NCBI GenBank assembly: GCA_040954595.2
Contig: CM082580.2
Coordinates: forward strand, 8,866,001-8,930,000
Length of the DNA: 64,000 nt
Direction: 5' to 3'
Source of the DNA: Balanoglossus misakiensis
Taxonomy: Eukaryota; Hemichordata
Below are positions 14,401-27,160 of the stretch, piece by piece (position 1 is the stretch's first letter; the number at the start of each line of letters is the position of its first letter). The notes below the pieces were generated by a model. The model searched no databases, was not told where the DNA came from, and saw only the letters and a program-made list of their open reading frames with translations. The translations under genes and the position numbers were made by a program.

Positions 14401-17400
14401 AGCGCCACCAAGCAGTGGAGGGCCACCAGTCAGTGTACAGCGCCGCCAAGAGGGCAAGACGTGCACCATACCAAAAGAGTTGAACGCACTATCGAAATTT
14501 GCTGGAAATCATCCTCACTTGTGGATGCACACTGCAAATTTTTCAGGCAAAGTTTTTTTTTCTTCTAAATGAAGAATGGTCGTCAAGATATCATGTAAGA
14601 TTAAATGAACAGAGAAAGGGTGAGAATGAATCAAGTATTAAACAAATGGTAAATGGACTGAGAGATTTAAGCTGAGACAGTTAGTCTAATCAAGCTGTAC
14701 ATCGTCTTAAGAATTCACATTGATGAGAAGATGGGGCTACTGTGAATTCAAAAATGAGAGAGTATACCTGAAATTGAGGGGGAGGGGCAGTGTGAGGAGA
14801 AATATGTAATGGGCCATTTGAAAAGAACCCCCCCCACCCAAAAAAAAAGTCAACCGTCCCAACAATCTGCAATAAATGTAACATTTAATGAATGTACCAC
14901 TAGTTGCCAGGGGTGCCATTTGGGCGGAGGGGCACTACAATTAGGGTGACAGGGATACACTGTGGTAATACAGGAATTTGGTGAGTAACACTTGTGTACA
15001 GTGTACCACAACACTTTCTCAAAAGAGTATGGGATCAAATACAAAGGAGAGAAACTCAAAAACATAGTAAAAATTAAACAATTAAAAAGAAACAGTTTAG
15101 GGATAGAGATTTCTGAAGCAGTACATCTAGCATGGAATGTAACTTTACATGCATGAACACTGAGTGACAGCCCAATCTTTCTCTCTCCAAGTACAGTCTT
15201 TCATCATTCATTTACACATGTGTGTATAGTCGTCTACTAGTTTTCCCCTCACTGAAAACATAATCCCCCTTTCTACATTTCGAATTCGATGCGGTTTTCT
15301 GATTACCTATGTCTTGGCATTGCACACACACTGGAGTTCAAGTTGAAACATCATGCATGACACTGCTACGTGATGCATGAAACAATTATTTGTGCACTGA
15401 GTTAAAGGTAAGAGATTTTGAGCTGTCACCACACCCATTGTCCAACAGTAACACACAGTCTGCGGTTCAAAGTTTTACCATAACATTTTGCTATATTCCG
15501 CAGTGTTCTTTGTAAAATTCCTCATGCACATTTTTGTGTGTGAAATTGTCGAGGAGAACAGAGAGAATTAGCATAGGCACAAGTTGAAAAATAGTTTGTC
15601 CAATATGATGAAAAAGCAAATGTTTAAATTTTAATCTTGGTTTGAGTGAAAGAAACAGAACCAAAGACCGTGTCTTACATCTAGACAGAGGCAAACCAAA
15701 AAAGCACTTAAAACATGCATGTTTTTTTTTAGAGTGAGTTACAATGTAGGCTACCTTTTCCAGTCCGTGAAAGCCTTTTCCTTATTTGGCTAGGTTTAAC
15801 TAAATGCTCTACGCCATCGTTATACGAATTAGTACCATCAAGCTCTGTCAGTTGGGGGGAAAACCACAGTGCACCAATGAAATCAATGAAGATGAAAAAG
15901 AAAAAATCCAAGAACACCCACCATGATATGTCACACCATACAGAGTGAGAGAAGCCCAAAATTCACAATTAAAAATATAAATAATTAATGAGCGATTGTC
16001 ACGCACACAAAAATGAAACTAAAAGCGGCAAAAACATGTTGCTCTGTTCACATGCACTTCTGCGTTGCCTTATATCAATGTTGCTACTGAAGTCTGCGTG
16101 GATGCTGTCCTTAGGTACAAACGCTTACAAATATTATAACATGCATGAATGAAAAACCAGCTGCTTCTAATCTAAAACCCGTGAAGGCTTATTGAGACTC
16201 GTATGCTTAACGTTGAATGCAGTGTTGCACAAGTTTTCTTCTGTTCATTGCGAAAATTTTACACAGTGATATCCTGGGGGAGGGGGAGGGGTGGGATGGG
16301 GTGGGGAGCAAAGACTTACCTTGACTGTGGACATTACTGCGTGGTCGTCGCCTCTTAGGGGAATCTCTGCCATGCAAAGAGAACACAAAAAGAAAATGTG
16401 ACTTGAGTGTAGTCACAAGCTGTGGTTTTATGCTATACAAACTCAACAAATGGGGACACTTCACAGCATGGTTTGACAACTGGATTTGTACTCCGAAAAT
16501 GGAAAAAGAGCATGACCCTAAAAATATGTAATGTTAACTAGCAGATCGTAACTTACACAGTCTTGCTATCATATCTTTTCGGCTTGGGTTTGGGTGGCGG
16601 CGGTCTCTTCATTTCATTGCGGATGTTCTCCATCGACAGAGTGCGGTTGAGTTTGACGTGGTCTTCAGTGTCCGTCTTCTTGTCGAAAGCCTCCTTGAAG
16701 AACGGTGTAAATACAGCAGCTGGCAACGGGGAAACACAGCGGTGGTCAGTTAGAATCAGAGAGTGAAACACAAGCACGAGAAATATTCAGAATCGGAAAA
16801 CTTTATTATCTGTCAGATGTGCAGTGGTGTGGCAGAAGCCGAATTCCCCTATTGGCTTTTTAAGACAATTCACTCACTTTCTTGCCGGAATTTCTGTGAC
16901 GCCGTGACAAACTTCACCTCGAGTTCATCGGCCAGAGCAATGCCATCTGACAGCAGCTTCTGCGACTCGGGGTCCAAGATGACACTTGGTGGAGACACCG
17001 CCAGTATCAGCTTCGGAACGTGCAACACAGCCCTGGAAAAAGCCCTGGGGAAATAACGCACACACACAAAAATTTACACCGTCAAAATGTAGAAAGGGTG
17101 ATTTTTTTTTCAGTGTGGGGGAAATAGAATTGACCAACAAACTTCATGTGACCGAAATTCAATTAGCCATATTTCAAACTGATTAGTCATTTTTTTCCGG
17201 TACAAGCCATCCTTCTACTTGACAAATTCGTAACACTGCATAACGTGGCTTACTTCATCATGGCAAGCGATGCTTTTCTCTTGGTTGAGTAGACCAGAAT
17301 GTAGCCGTGGTGTAAATCCTGCTTGAGTGTCATGGCCTGGTGGTAGGAGACGGCCATCACTTCCACCTTCCTCTTCTCCGAGCCCAGGAACGTGTCCAGG

Positions 17401-20400
17401 GCGATGGTCTGCGCCTTGTCCGGGTTGATCCAGCAGCACTGGTGGTTGACCAGTGGCGCCAGAACCATGTCCGCTTGGTACGGATCATCGCACATCATGC
17501 ACAGTTGAATCCTGGGTGGGAAACGTACACGTTAGTATTTAGCATGTCAGTTGTCAGTTGTAAATAGAGTCAACACAACATGCCAACATTCAGGCTAATC
17601 AAGATGGGCCACACTATAGTCTTGCTCCTAGTGAACATGGTCACGCACTTGATTAGACCATCACAAAGACAATGTCTTGTAACTTTGTAAACACTCTCAA
17701 GTGTATTATAAAGAACTTTTTTATGGTGCACAGTGGGTGTGTACTGTGTCCATAAATATTCAAATCACCTGTTTATTAGCAAAAATCTACTATCATTTGT
17801 CGACGAGTCAGTTCTGGAATTCTATGAAGGTGCTGCCTTTGCAAATTATATAGATCACTCACTTCAAAAATCACGCACACAAGAAAATTAAGATCAATGA
17901 AGAATTGTTTCTCTTACTTGATGTCAGGGTCCATGTACTCGCGCGAGTTCTCGCCCCCGAGTCCCGACCGAAACTGAATGGTTTTGATGATACCACGCAG
18001 AGCCTGGGTGATCTGAGATTCATGGAATCTCTTTCCGTGCCACAGAGTATCTGTCGGTATGTCTACAAACACGCACTGTAAACTGCAGACACAGAGAAGG
18101 AAAAAAACATTAATATTTGAGGCTCGAAATATCCTTTCATGTTCCTTTTGAGTAATTACACCACATCAATGAAGCAAAAGTTCCAGCGAGAGACTGTATA
18201 TTACTATAGCTGAACCTCTCACAGCAATTATGCTAATACATGTAACCAACATTTTTTTTGTTCCAAATCGTCAAAATAACAAAATTATTGACAGTTTTCA
18301 TTATCCTCTTCACCATACAATGCAGTAAAGTGATTATTTTTTACCTGTCGGCCAATTCCTGCCCTCCACTACGCAGTTCATTGTTTTCAGCATCTGAGTT
18401 GGAAGTTTCGCGTGCAAAGATAACGGCTAACGGCAGTCCAGGAAAATCAACTTTGGTTGATTCTGAGGGAAGTACTGTTTTGTGTAAACTTTTGTGGAGA
18501 TAGTCCAGAGCTGCCCTACAGTTATATACACATACACAGGCTGGAGAAAGAAAGAGGGAATAAAATACAATTAGTAAAAATACTGAGATACTACACAAAG
18601 AAAGTCACACAAATACTGGAACAACGGAGCCTAGAGTAGGAAACAGTCCCTCCTTACCATTTGGCATAAAAGATGGAGTCCTAAAGGCATGGTTTGGTAG
18701 CGTGACATCACCTTCAATTGGCCGCAATTCCAAACTATAAATGTTTCCATCTAGAGTATAATCTTCTTCACACGACTGGGCCTGGGATTTTGTACACAGA
18801 AGGTAATTTGTGAGAAATGCTTTTTTTTAATCATTCTTAGATGACAGTGTTGTCCTCATAGGCATCGTAGTGCTTTGTCAACGTCCATTGAAATATTCCT
18901 ATGGATGATCTGTTTATTAGTGTCAATACTTTATAGTTTGGAGTATTGGTCTAATCTTATTACATCCTGACAAGCAAAATAATGCCTTGCAGTATTCTAA
19001 GACAAAACGAAGAACTAGAACCTGAGGCAGTTCAAGAAAACGGTATGTCTTGGAAACTGTATGACTCTCTACATATCAACTTGACTGTAAATCTAGTTAC
19101 CAGACATACCTTAATCTCATTGGATAATTCATCTGCTAAGCCATCTTGTCCGAGTAACACAATGTTCAGTTTGTTATTTGACTCTATGCAGCTTGTACGT
19201 CGGTTCCAGGAAGACGGCCTACATGAACAGGAAAAATGGTAATTCCCAATCAAACACGGTTTCTGAAGTAGTTCAGAAGAAATCATGACGTAAATGTAGT
19301 CACGATGCTTTTTTTACCCATAAGTAACTTTCAGAATTCACAATTTTTAATTAACTTCCTACAACATAGACAATCCAACTTTTCAGTCTGAAAGTTTATG
19401 CATCTGTCATGGGAAAGAATGCTAACAGACAAATGAAATGAATTCATATACTTTATCATGTGAGTCAGTCCTACTGATTATCAATGTTAACCCTTCCAAC
19501 CACAGCCCTGGCTTAGAAGGAAACACCCCAATGACATCATAGGTCACCAGAGGGGTCAGGGTAAACATTGATAAACAGTAGGACCGACACACTTGTTTTT
19601 CAGTGGTGAATATTGTATTGCACACTGAATAATGTTTGACATGAGTATCCTTTCTGCCGATGACTAACCAAAGTCCACAGTAAACTTCAGTTGTCAACGA
19701 TAAAAAACAGAGCACACGTCACTTGGTACCAACATTTTTGTACTAAACTACAGCTGTTTTACCATGTGTGTACATTGCAAGCAGAATATTTAAGTGATGC
19801 TTTAGAATGATCAGAAAATGAATGACTGCTCATGTGAAGAGCAACACAGATCCATTACGGCATTAGTACCATTACTTCATCAACTGCCATTGCAACATTT
19901 ACTTAAAAGTTCTGAAGATTGAAGAAAATCTCTTTAAAATTCAAAATTTAAACATCAAAAAATAATAACATGGTCAATTAATCATCATGCAAAACTTTTA
20001 ACAAATTAACTTGGTGTATCAAATTCCTGTGAAACAAAAAGGTTACACATATTTATCACTCGCGCACGCACACACACACACACACGCACAAACTGGACCT
20101 CTCAACACAAACACCAGCAAAACTGACCTCTGACACCAAACTGTTGGACACAGAACACTACTAACAAACAGCACAAACAAAAATTCACAAATGGATTTTT
20201 CCACCCAGCCATTATATAGACACCATGTGCAGCAAAGTAAGATTGCGGGCATTAACAGGTGGCGCCAAATAAAAAAGAAAGAAATATAAACCGAGGAGTT
20301 CTGGATGCAGGAATTTTACGGAAATAAAAAGCAAGAGACAGCAACAAGTCCCGGCATAACATAGGGATGAGGGGTGCAATGAGATATAGAGGAAGGTCAT

Positions 20401-23400
20401 TTGGGGTTCTGATCCTTACCTAACTCTCCTTCAAAGGGTTTTTTATTAGTACACATTGATGGAAGAAAAAGAAACAGAGGCTATTGTCAGCAACCGAGAG
20501 AAAGCAGCAGGTAACAGTTTGGACGAAGTGAAACTATTTCCATCGTTTTGATTTCTTCATTTTATTGCAACAGGCATCTGGTCGCTGAAGTCATGGAATA
20601 CTACATAGGACTACAGATTACTCGATACACCATTAATTCACCCATCCTTTAATTTAAGTATTTGATTAGTCCATTTAGCCCAGGTTGAGCCAGCCATTCT
20701 ATCCTTGTTTAGTACACAGGGGAAATCAGATGCAAGCTGCGAGTCGTTCTTTTTTTTAAATTCCCAAGCCAGCCTGACTTCCGACAAAATGGAATGCAAA
20801 TACCCAACCACCATAAACGAATGACAGAAGCGGTGGGGTCAGCGGTGAGGTCACCAGCTGTCACTTGAGGGGGAGGGGAGAAAAAACCAAGATTTTCAAC
20901 TGTACGCATGGCGTCAACTCACCTGTGTGCGTTGCTGTCAAAGCACTTCTCCACGAGGATGTCCGCGCAGTTCTCGCCGCTGAGACAGGTCTCTTTGGTC
21001 GGGTTGTGGAGGAACCCGATGTGCCGAAGAATAAGTACTTCTCTGTCTTGATCGAGGAAATTCAAGGCAGTGTACCTGGGGGAGAAACGAGAACAGAGGA
21101 GGGGGTTTGAATCGCACATACCCACCATTGAACCTACACTTTTATTAATGACGCATGCCAAGTGTGAACACCTGGTGCCAATGTGATGATAATATATGTC
21201 AAACTTGTCAGAACAACTATAGAAGGGTCATTCAAATACTTAGACATGCCCTTTTTGACCATATATGGACATATGTAAATTAGAGGTGCTCGTACACCTT
21301 AGATGACCCTACCTGGGTTCTCGTTTGAGTGCCTCGTGTACTTTTTTCAGGTCGTCTTTATCGACAGTTTTGCTTGGGTCTAGCTTAGCGAACACTCCAG
21401 AGTATTCCAGTAAAAGTTCACGGAAGTCGTCCTTGGCACTCTCTCCCAGCTCCTTCTGATGCACAACGTAGATCTCTTTCTTTTCCTTGTCGTTGAGTTC
21501 CCGGAAGCACTCGGACTCCATGAGGAATATGGTGATCTCCTCGTAGGGCTTTCCCGGCGAGATCGTCCCTGTCTTTTCCAGCAGCGTTTTGAACTCTGCT
21601 TTCATCCTAAGGAGAGAGGAAAACCACGGAGATCAAACACACTTCTAAAAAATAAATCCCCATGAGCTGCAACTTTTTAACAACAACATTGCTGATTACT
21701 ACAGAAGGGCTGTGATAATAAAACAAATGTGGAGTAAATCTTTATGTTTAACAGAGTAGAATAAGAAACCACAGTTGATACCCAAACAAAAATACTGGAG
21801 CTCTAAACACACAGTTTCGGTACATGAACATAGAACCTCACCTTTCTTTTCTCACTTTTGCATTCAGTTTATTGATATGATCTCTGAAACCCCTCTCCAT
21901 TTCATGAGCATTGTGTACCAGGACATCGAACGGAATCCTCGTCTCCTCGTCATGGTGGATGATGTCGCTCTCTTTCCAGTGTTGGCCGTCGGGCAGCATG
22001 ACAAACCACTTGTCAAAGAGCGAGTGCTGGCGGATCAGGTCGTGGCAATCCTTCAACTCCCTGAGAAAACATCAGACCCGTCAAAACATTACTGCTGAAG
22101 ATCACACAATATGTTTTTAAAAAAATGTGTACTTGCACACATTGCACTTCCAGTTCCAAGCACCACCCTCAGACTGATCTGGTGTCACAGCCCTCATCAT
22201 TTGACCTCGTCTAATTGCAATAGTTAATTTCCACAGTAAAGTGCTTGCCCTTTTCAGCTTTTTCCACCCAAGAAGAATTAAATTGGCAATTGTGTTCACG
22301 TGTGTACTTTATTGTTCAAAGGTTAACTGTAGAGGGCGCTGTTTTGACCTTGACACTCACTCAGTGTGTGCCAGTCTGAGGTTTGTACACTCTCAAAGAA
22401 TTACACCACTGAACTTACTTTCCACTTATCTCCGTAATGTCGGGAAATATTTCTTCTAATGCCTTTGGTAATGTGTTCAAATACTGTAAGAGTTTCTTTG
22501 TGAGGTGCTCATCTTGCAGTTTCTGGATATGTCTAGAGTACATGAGTTTCGCCCGCCTCTCCCCCAGCACCTCGACATATTTCTGATAGTCCTTCTCCCG
22601 CTGAAATTCCTTCTTTTTCGTGTTCCAGACCGTGTGATACTTGGTCACTTGCGACTGGAGGAGCGCCGTGTAATTGTCTGTCGCAACCTCAATGATCTGT
22701 TTCTGGTGCTTGGAGGCGTCGTGATATGTCGTGTTCTTGGCCTTGACCCGCTTGTCGATCATCTGCGCCAGCACCATGAAGGCCGTCTCCACGTTCACGT
22801 TCTCGTTGGCCGACGTCTCCACAATGTGCACCCTCTTGTTGCCGGCGAACCTGTCCGCCTCCTTCCGGTAGTGGTCGCTCGCCTCGTCGCACTTGGTGGC
22901 CACCAACACGATGGGTTTCTTGGCCTTGTTCAGCATGTTGAACAGCCCCTCCAGAAATTTCACTTGCTGGTCGAGTGTGCGACTGGGGACGTTGCTGACG
23001 TCAAATACGCACAGGAAACCGTCGATGGTGATCTTGCCATCTGGCAGTGGTATCTGGTCAAACTCGTTCTCGAGACCTGGAACAAGCAACACAAGAACGA
23101 TTTGGTATACGCATGCATGTTTGTTTACGTCAAGTCATGGATGGGTCAGAAGCAGTACAGTATGCACCTTATGCAACTTCAAGAATAATCTACCAGTACC
23201 AGTACTTTATGGTGACTTCAAAGAGGTACTGCGACCTGTCAACACTACTGAGAGTAAGAAGACTACAATAACAGCAATAGCTCTCAATATTTTATCACGC
23301 AGACACACTGAACAAATGGAGAAGTGGCTGTGATGAAAACTGAACATTTTTATCTCTCCGTTGATTTACAACAGCAATAAAGGAATGGCATAAAAGGCAC

Positions 23401-24037
23401 TGTGCAGTTTCAATTCAGCACAGTAGGGAAATGACCTTGTGGAGGTTATCAGAGGTCAGGGCTTGACTTCCTTGCTAATGCTGTCATATGAAACCTTTCC
23501 TTGGGAACATGTCCTTTGGGCTGAACTTGATATTAGCTTGGGATTCGATGCTAAACTCCATTAAAGTCTTGGAAATATTTCAGCCGTATGAGTTAGCTGA
23601 AACCCTTAGAAGGTTTGGAAGAGAGCACAGAAGGGCTTACCTAACTGATCTTTTCCAATGTACATGAGTTTTTCTGCTGAAGTCAGTTTCAAGTTGGTAC
23701 TCCTCTTGAAGTACGTGTTGGAGTTGGATCCTCGCAGGGGCGCGAACGACGTGTCGTCGATGAACTCCGTCTGCTCTATGATGTTGAACACAATTTCCTC
23801 GTCGTCCGACTTCTTGGCGACGCTGCCCCAGTACAGGAAGTGGTCGTTGTTGACGACGCGTCCCCCGAAGTCGCTCTGGCTCAGCACGGAGATGTGTTCC
23901 TTGCTGTAGTCGTCCTCGCGCGGCCGCACAAAGCGGTTGCAGAGGCACGACTTCCCGACGCCCTGCGCACCTTTCTCCTTCTCCGTCCCCGACAGCCCCA
24001 CAACAGAGATGTTGAAGGTTTTCTCCTTTTTCGACAT
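2495..24037 (-). CDS. ARHGAP35: p190 Rho GTPase-activating protein (ARHGAP35/ARHGAP5 orthologue), 26 exons
   Basis: Exons: 24037-23641, 23076-22419, 22060-21842, 21606-21313, 21075-20923, 19218-19110, 18781-18658, 18540-18345, 18082-17918, 17511-17254, 17044-16878, 16719-16557, 16366-16320, 15844-15755, 14318-14202, 11425-11267, 9883-9717, 8933-8727, 7892-7634, 6866-6694, 6274-6155, 5909-5762, 5585-5508, 5317-5186, 4786-4681, 2690-2495. They sum to 4,902 nt (1,633 aa), against about 1,500 aa in vertebrates. Domains: N-terminal GTPase-like domain with P-loop GAQGVGKS (residues 23-30) and TKCDE; FF repeats (about 260-540); pseudo-GTPase regions (about 590-960); a long Pro-rich, Tyr-containing linker ([23 protein letters not shown]); a basic/acidic stretch; and a C-terminal RhoGAP domain (about 1430-1620) with arginine finger in GLYRVPG (R about 1472). 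The protein switches off RhoA-type GTPases at the membrane and cytoskeleton. The start is the first ATG after a 5' UTR acceptor at 24107. One copy stands in for the two vertebrate paralogues, so the symbol is nominal. Confidence 0.93.
2742..2755 (+). repeat. G14 homopolymer run
   Basis: A 14-nt poly-G run on the plus strand in the last p190RhoGAP intron. One of seven runs of roughly ten or more G in the first 40 kb. Confidence 0.9.
5025..5108. mobile_element. piggyBac-like mini-element, copy 1
   Basis: An 84-bp element starting TTAACCCTTTCACC and ending GGGTAAAGGTTAA, so the ends are inverted and bounded by TTAA. The interior carries the core ATTGTTTTCT..TGG..GTTGGACC shared with the copies near 6.6, 9.6 and 11.1 kb. 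It lies in a p190RhoGAP intron, 77 bp downstream of a 5' splice site. CCC-starting ends with a TTAA target duplication are typical of piggyBac-type non-autonomous elements; that assignment is inference. Confidence 0.6.
6578..6680. mobile_element. piggyBac-like mini-element, copy 2
   Basis: A 103-bp copy starting TTAACCCTTCCACC and ending GGTGGAAGGGTTTAA, with the shared core in reverse orientation (GGTCCAACCTTACCACAGAA). It sits 13 bp downstream of the 5' splice site of the p190RhoGAP exon at 6694-6866. Confidence 0.6.
9591..9680. mobile_element. piggyBac-like mini-element, copy 3
   Basis: A 90-bp copy with left end TAACCCTTTCACC (first T of TTAA lost) and right end GGTGAGAGGGTTAA. The core is in reverse orientation (GTCCAACTTTACCACAGAA). 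It lies 36 bp downstream of the 5' splice site of the exon at 9717-9883. Confidence 0.55.
11116..11207. mobile_element. piggyBac-like mini-element, copy 4 (best-preserved ends)
   Basis: A 92-bp copy with perfect inverted ends, TTAACCCTTTCACC and GGTGAAAGGGTTAA. The core is in forward orientation (ATTGTTTTCTACTG..GTTGGACC). It lies 59 bp downstream of the 5' splice site of the exon at 11267-11425. Confidence 0.65.
12795..12857 (-). CDS. candidate 63-nt in-frame cassette exon of p190RhoGAP
   Basis: Inside the 2.8-kb intron between 14202 and 11425, a pyrimidine-rich acceptor (CTTCCAATACAG) and a donor (CTG|GTATAT) bound 63 nt. It is symmetric phase 1-1, matching the intron phase on both sides, so inclusion would add 21 residues without changing the frame. 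The residues include [13 protein letters not shown], and the exon falls just before the [10 protein letters not shown] segment of the Pro/Tyr-rich linker. The 5' splice site is only moderately strong. It could be a regulated exon or a chance open stretch. Confidence 0.4.
19468..19584. mobile_element. hairpin element with 27-bp inverted arms
   Basis: About 117 bp with arms of 27 bp that pair with two mismatches. The left arm starts GTCCTACTGATTATCAATG and the right arm ends CATTGATAAACAGTAGGAC. The inner part again begins TTAACCC and ends GGGTAAA, so it may be a relative of the TTAA mini-elements or a nested insertion. It lies in the 1.7-kb p190RhoGAP intron between exons at 20923 and 19218. 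Confidence 0.55.
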
Positions 24038-26114
24038 TTTTTTTTTGCGTGTGTTTCCCCGGCGCGACAGTAATCAGCGACAAACTGTCAACAAATGGTC
24101 TTCACATCTAGAGAAATGGACAAATCCCCCTTCTTGGATGTCCTAATTACCTGATTGCCATGGCAATAACTCAGTTCGCAAAATAATAAAGTCTCAGGTG
24201 ACCTGCATTTAGTCTTGTCTGTGCGGTGGTGACCTTGACGATGATTTCAAAATCCCACATCAGCTTCTGAAAACAGTGGTTACCTCAGCTCATGGTTCTT
24301 GTCTGAAACACAAAGCGAATAACAAAAGTGATTATTAAAAAAGCTTCCAGTCACAAACTGAATCAATAATAATGTTTTGTGTCATTCACGATAAGGGCAT
24401 GTACAACGGACAACTGGCTAAACCTGCACATACAGGTGAGTTGAGGTTACAGGAAGTACATGTTATGACAAACATGTAAAAAGGTAGCCCCACCCTTCAT
24501 ATCAAAGTAATTCAACAGCATGCCATAGGAAACAGCCAACCCGGAAGAATATATACATTTCTAAAAATAACCTCAGTATATTTACAGAACAAAACAGAGA
24601 AAAAATATACAATGAAGGGGATGCGTCATGTTTGCCCTCTTTTATATTTTTAATCTTGGCCTTTTTAAATCAATCATAATTGACCATGAATTCATACAGA
24701 GAGATTTTTCATTCTTATCTAGGACACCTATACAATACATGCGCGTGTATCATATCTATATTCTGCTAGTTTTGTTTCAATCAAACTATACAAGGCCTGT
24801 GTAAACACCAACAGCTTGACCTAAGCGGCTTCTACAACAGAACGCCTGGTGTTTGTGTTTTTCATATCCCTGTACTCACCCCTCCTAAAAAAGATATCAT
24901 AAATCATTATATTATTTCTATTCATTGCCGGTAATAACATCAATAACTTGCACATTGATTTGTCATATTGAAGGTGAAAGCAAACAAAAACTGCGTAAGC
25001 TGGGTGAATTCCGGCTATCAAGTGAGCACTATTTCCCAGATTATGATGACAATAACCATATGATGAATAAGAGTATCACTTGGGGAATGCTGTTCATTTC
25101 GCACAATGCATCAGCTGTGAGCGTACTCGAGAAAGGGGTTAACCTCACTGAAGTGTGGACATCTACACACATAATGTGTACACACACAGCGTAGACAGTA
25201 CAAATGATCACGGCTAAACCCCCAGTTCTTTGACATGGAAAGTATTTCACATTCGTACATTTTCACCTGGTATATAAACTACACGTACCAACCCACATAT
25301 TTACATGTAACTGTATGCCCGTTAATCTAACATTATGCACATTGAAAACTCACACACAGCAATGCAAAAAAATCTCAAGTCGCAACATGCAGCACATGTT
25401 TGTATTTCAATCTATGAAAAAAAGGACAAAAAAATGACAGATTTAAAAACCTTGTTTGAACAAAGGTTCATTGGCAATAAAAATAACACATTATTACTTA
25501 CAGTAGGTAAAACAAAACAATTTTTTTATAATATCTGTTGTAAATAAACCCTGACTGTGGCCTCCACGTGATGGACAGTCTATAATCATCGAGGAACTGC
25601 AGCGAGTCTCCTCATTTCCGATCAGCAGACTGTCAGAATCACAGAATACAACCACGGCACAATTCCATTACAAATCCAATTCAATTTTTTTCAGGCCATA
25701 TGGATCATTTATCAAAAAAGAGATCATATCTCCATTATACATAATTCATGTGCTTTCTCTACTATACACGTAGTGTTGGTTGAGGCAAGTCATTGCATTC
25801 TGATCCAACATGGATTAGCAATCTGGATCAAGCTTTAATCTAATCTGGTTATTAGACAGAACCAATGTTGCATTGCATGGCTACACACAAGAACATAACA
25901 AGTAAAAACATAGAAATTATGAAAAATATGGTTCTCTGTCTCACATGCATTTAGGAAATTATCTACTGACTAGCAAATGTGTGCTGTAATAGCCTATGTT
26001 TTAATGCATTGCATCCTTGCATAAGCCTTTTATTCTGGATGGATGAAAAGCAAACAGATAAATACACAGAAAAAGGTATCTGCAAATCTGATTGGGGTCG
26101 CAATGTAGCCAGCT

Positions 26115-26264
26115 ATGCAATCGGAATCTGCCAGGGCAGTGACCTACTTTGCAGCTTGGCTGGCGATCAACTCCCACACGCATGGTATGGCCAAGGACAC
26201 GCAAATCTTCAAGGAGACCACGTACATTTCTGATATTGAGAACGCTTTCCCAGTGAAAAAGTAA
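26115..26264 (+). CDS. orphan coding-like stretch (49 codons), possible terminal exon or gene relic
   Basis: An ATG-to-TAA frame with coding-like codon choice (mostly C or G in third position), in contrast to the flanking AT-rich DNA. It reads AVTYFAAWLAINSHTHGM and then a hydrophilic tail ending AFPVKK. A possible acceptor AG lies at 26107-26108, but its pyrimidine tract is poor, and I find no upstream exons. I do not recognise the family. It may be the last exon of an unseen gene, a retro-fragment or chance. Confidence 0.25.
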   Translation: MQSESARAVTYFAAWLAINSHTHGMAKDTQIFKETTYISDIENAFPVKK

Positions 26265-26879
26265 TGAGGCTGTGTTAGGTAGCCTCGTTTGGTTTTGGGA
26301 CGAGTGTGGCAATATACATGTAGCAAACTGGGGTGGTTGTGTGCTTGCTGACGACAGACCCATGCGATGTACAGATTGAATCGAAATCCACATACATGTA
26401 AATAAATACCCCTGAGGTCACGACTTTATTTTGTCAATTCCACAAGGTCAAGCTCTGTTCCCAACATGATCTGTCCTTCAGGGTAAAGTCTGTATGATGA
26501 AACCTCCACTGGTAACTTATGCAAACACAACAACACATGTACAGTTATGTGTGTTCACGTAACCCTGTTTCAATTTCAAATGTACAACACTCCACAAAAC
26601 AATGCCACAAAAATCACACAGTGCACAACGAAAATTGTCGCCAAATCATGCATTCAAAAACCAAATTCTTCAGAGGCGAGAAAAACTTCCTGAAAAACCG
26701 GAAGCCTAGAGATAGACGGTACCTGAAACCAGCGTGCTCCAAGTGCAACAGCTAATGATTAGCCAACAGAGGAAGAGAATTGTCGGTCCACCGACTGGCT
26801 ATGCAGGAATCTCCACAGCGACAGAAAAATCCAGCACACGTATGCACAGCAAGGCAGCCGTACAGTAAACTGTGACACA

Positions 26880-27160
26880 GGAGCATCAGATTATTAAGTC
26901 CTCACGAATCCACGCCCGGCTGAATCCGGAGACTGCTCTGTCGCCTCTTTTATCAACGTACACACAAGCACACACGTCCAGGTGGGTGAATGACCTTGCG
27001 CCCGAGAGCAGCACACCATCGCGTCGGCTGGGGCTTCGGCAGTCCTTGATAAACAGAATTACTTAGTCGTGTAATTCCACCAAGGATTGAGCACAGCACT
27101 GCTATGTGTCAACACGCGCCGCGTCAAACAGTTCCCGGTTATTGACACCGCTGAACAGAA
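26880..27160. promoter_or_regulatory. CpG-rich patch, candidate p190RhoGAP promoter
   Basis: CG dinucleotides (CGCCCGG, GCGTCGG, CACGCGCCGCG) are locally dense in an otherwise CpG-poor region, about 3 kb upstream of the p190RhoGAP start codon. Placement fits a first-exon or promoter region for a minus-strand gene. There is no direct transcription evidence. Confidence 0.2.

Noticed and set aside
22505-23188. 227-codon plus-strand open frame
   Set aside because: Antisense shadow of p190RhoGAP exon 2, whose minus-strand reading carries the GTPase motifs and splices in phase.
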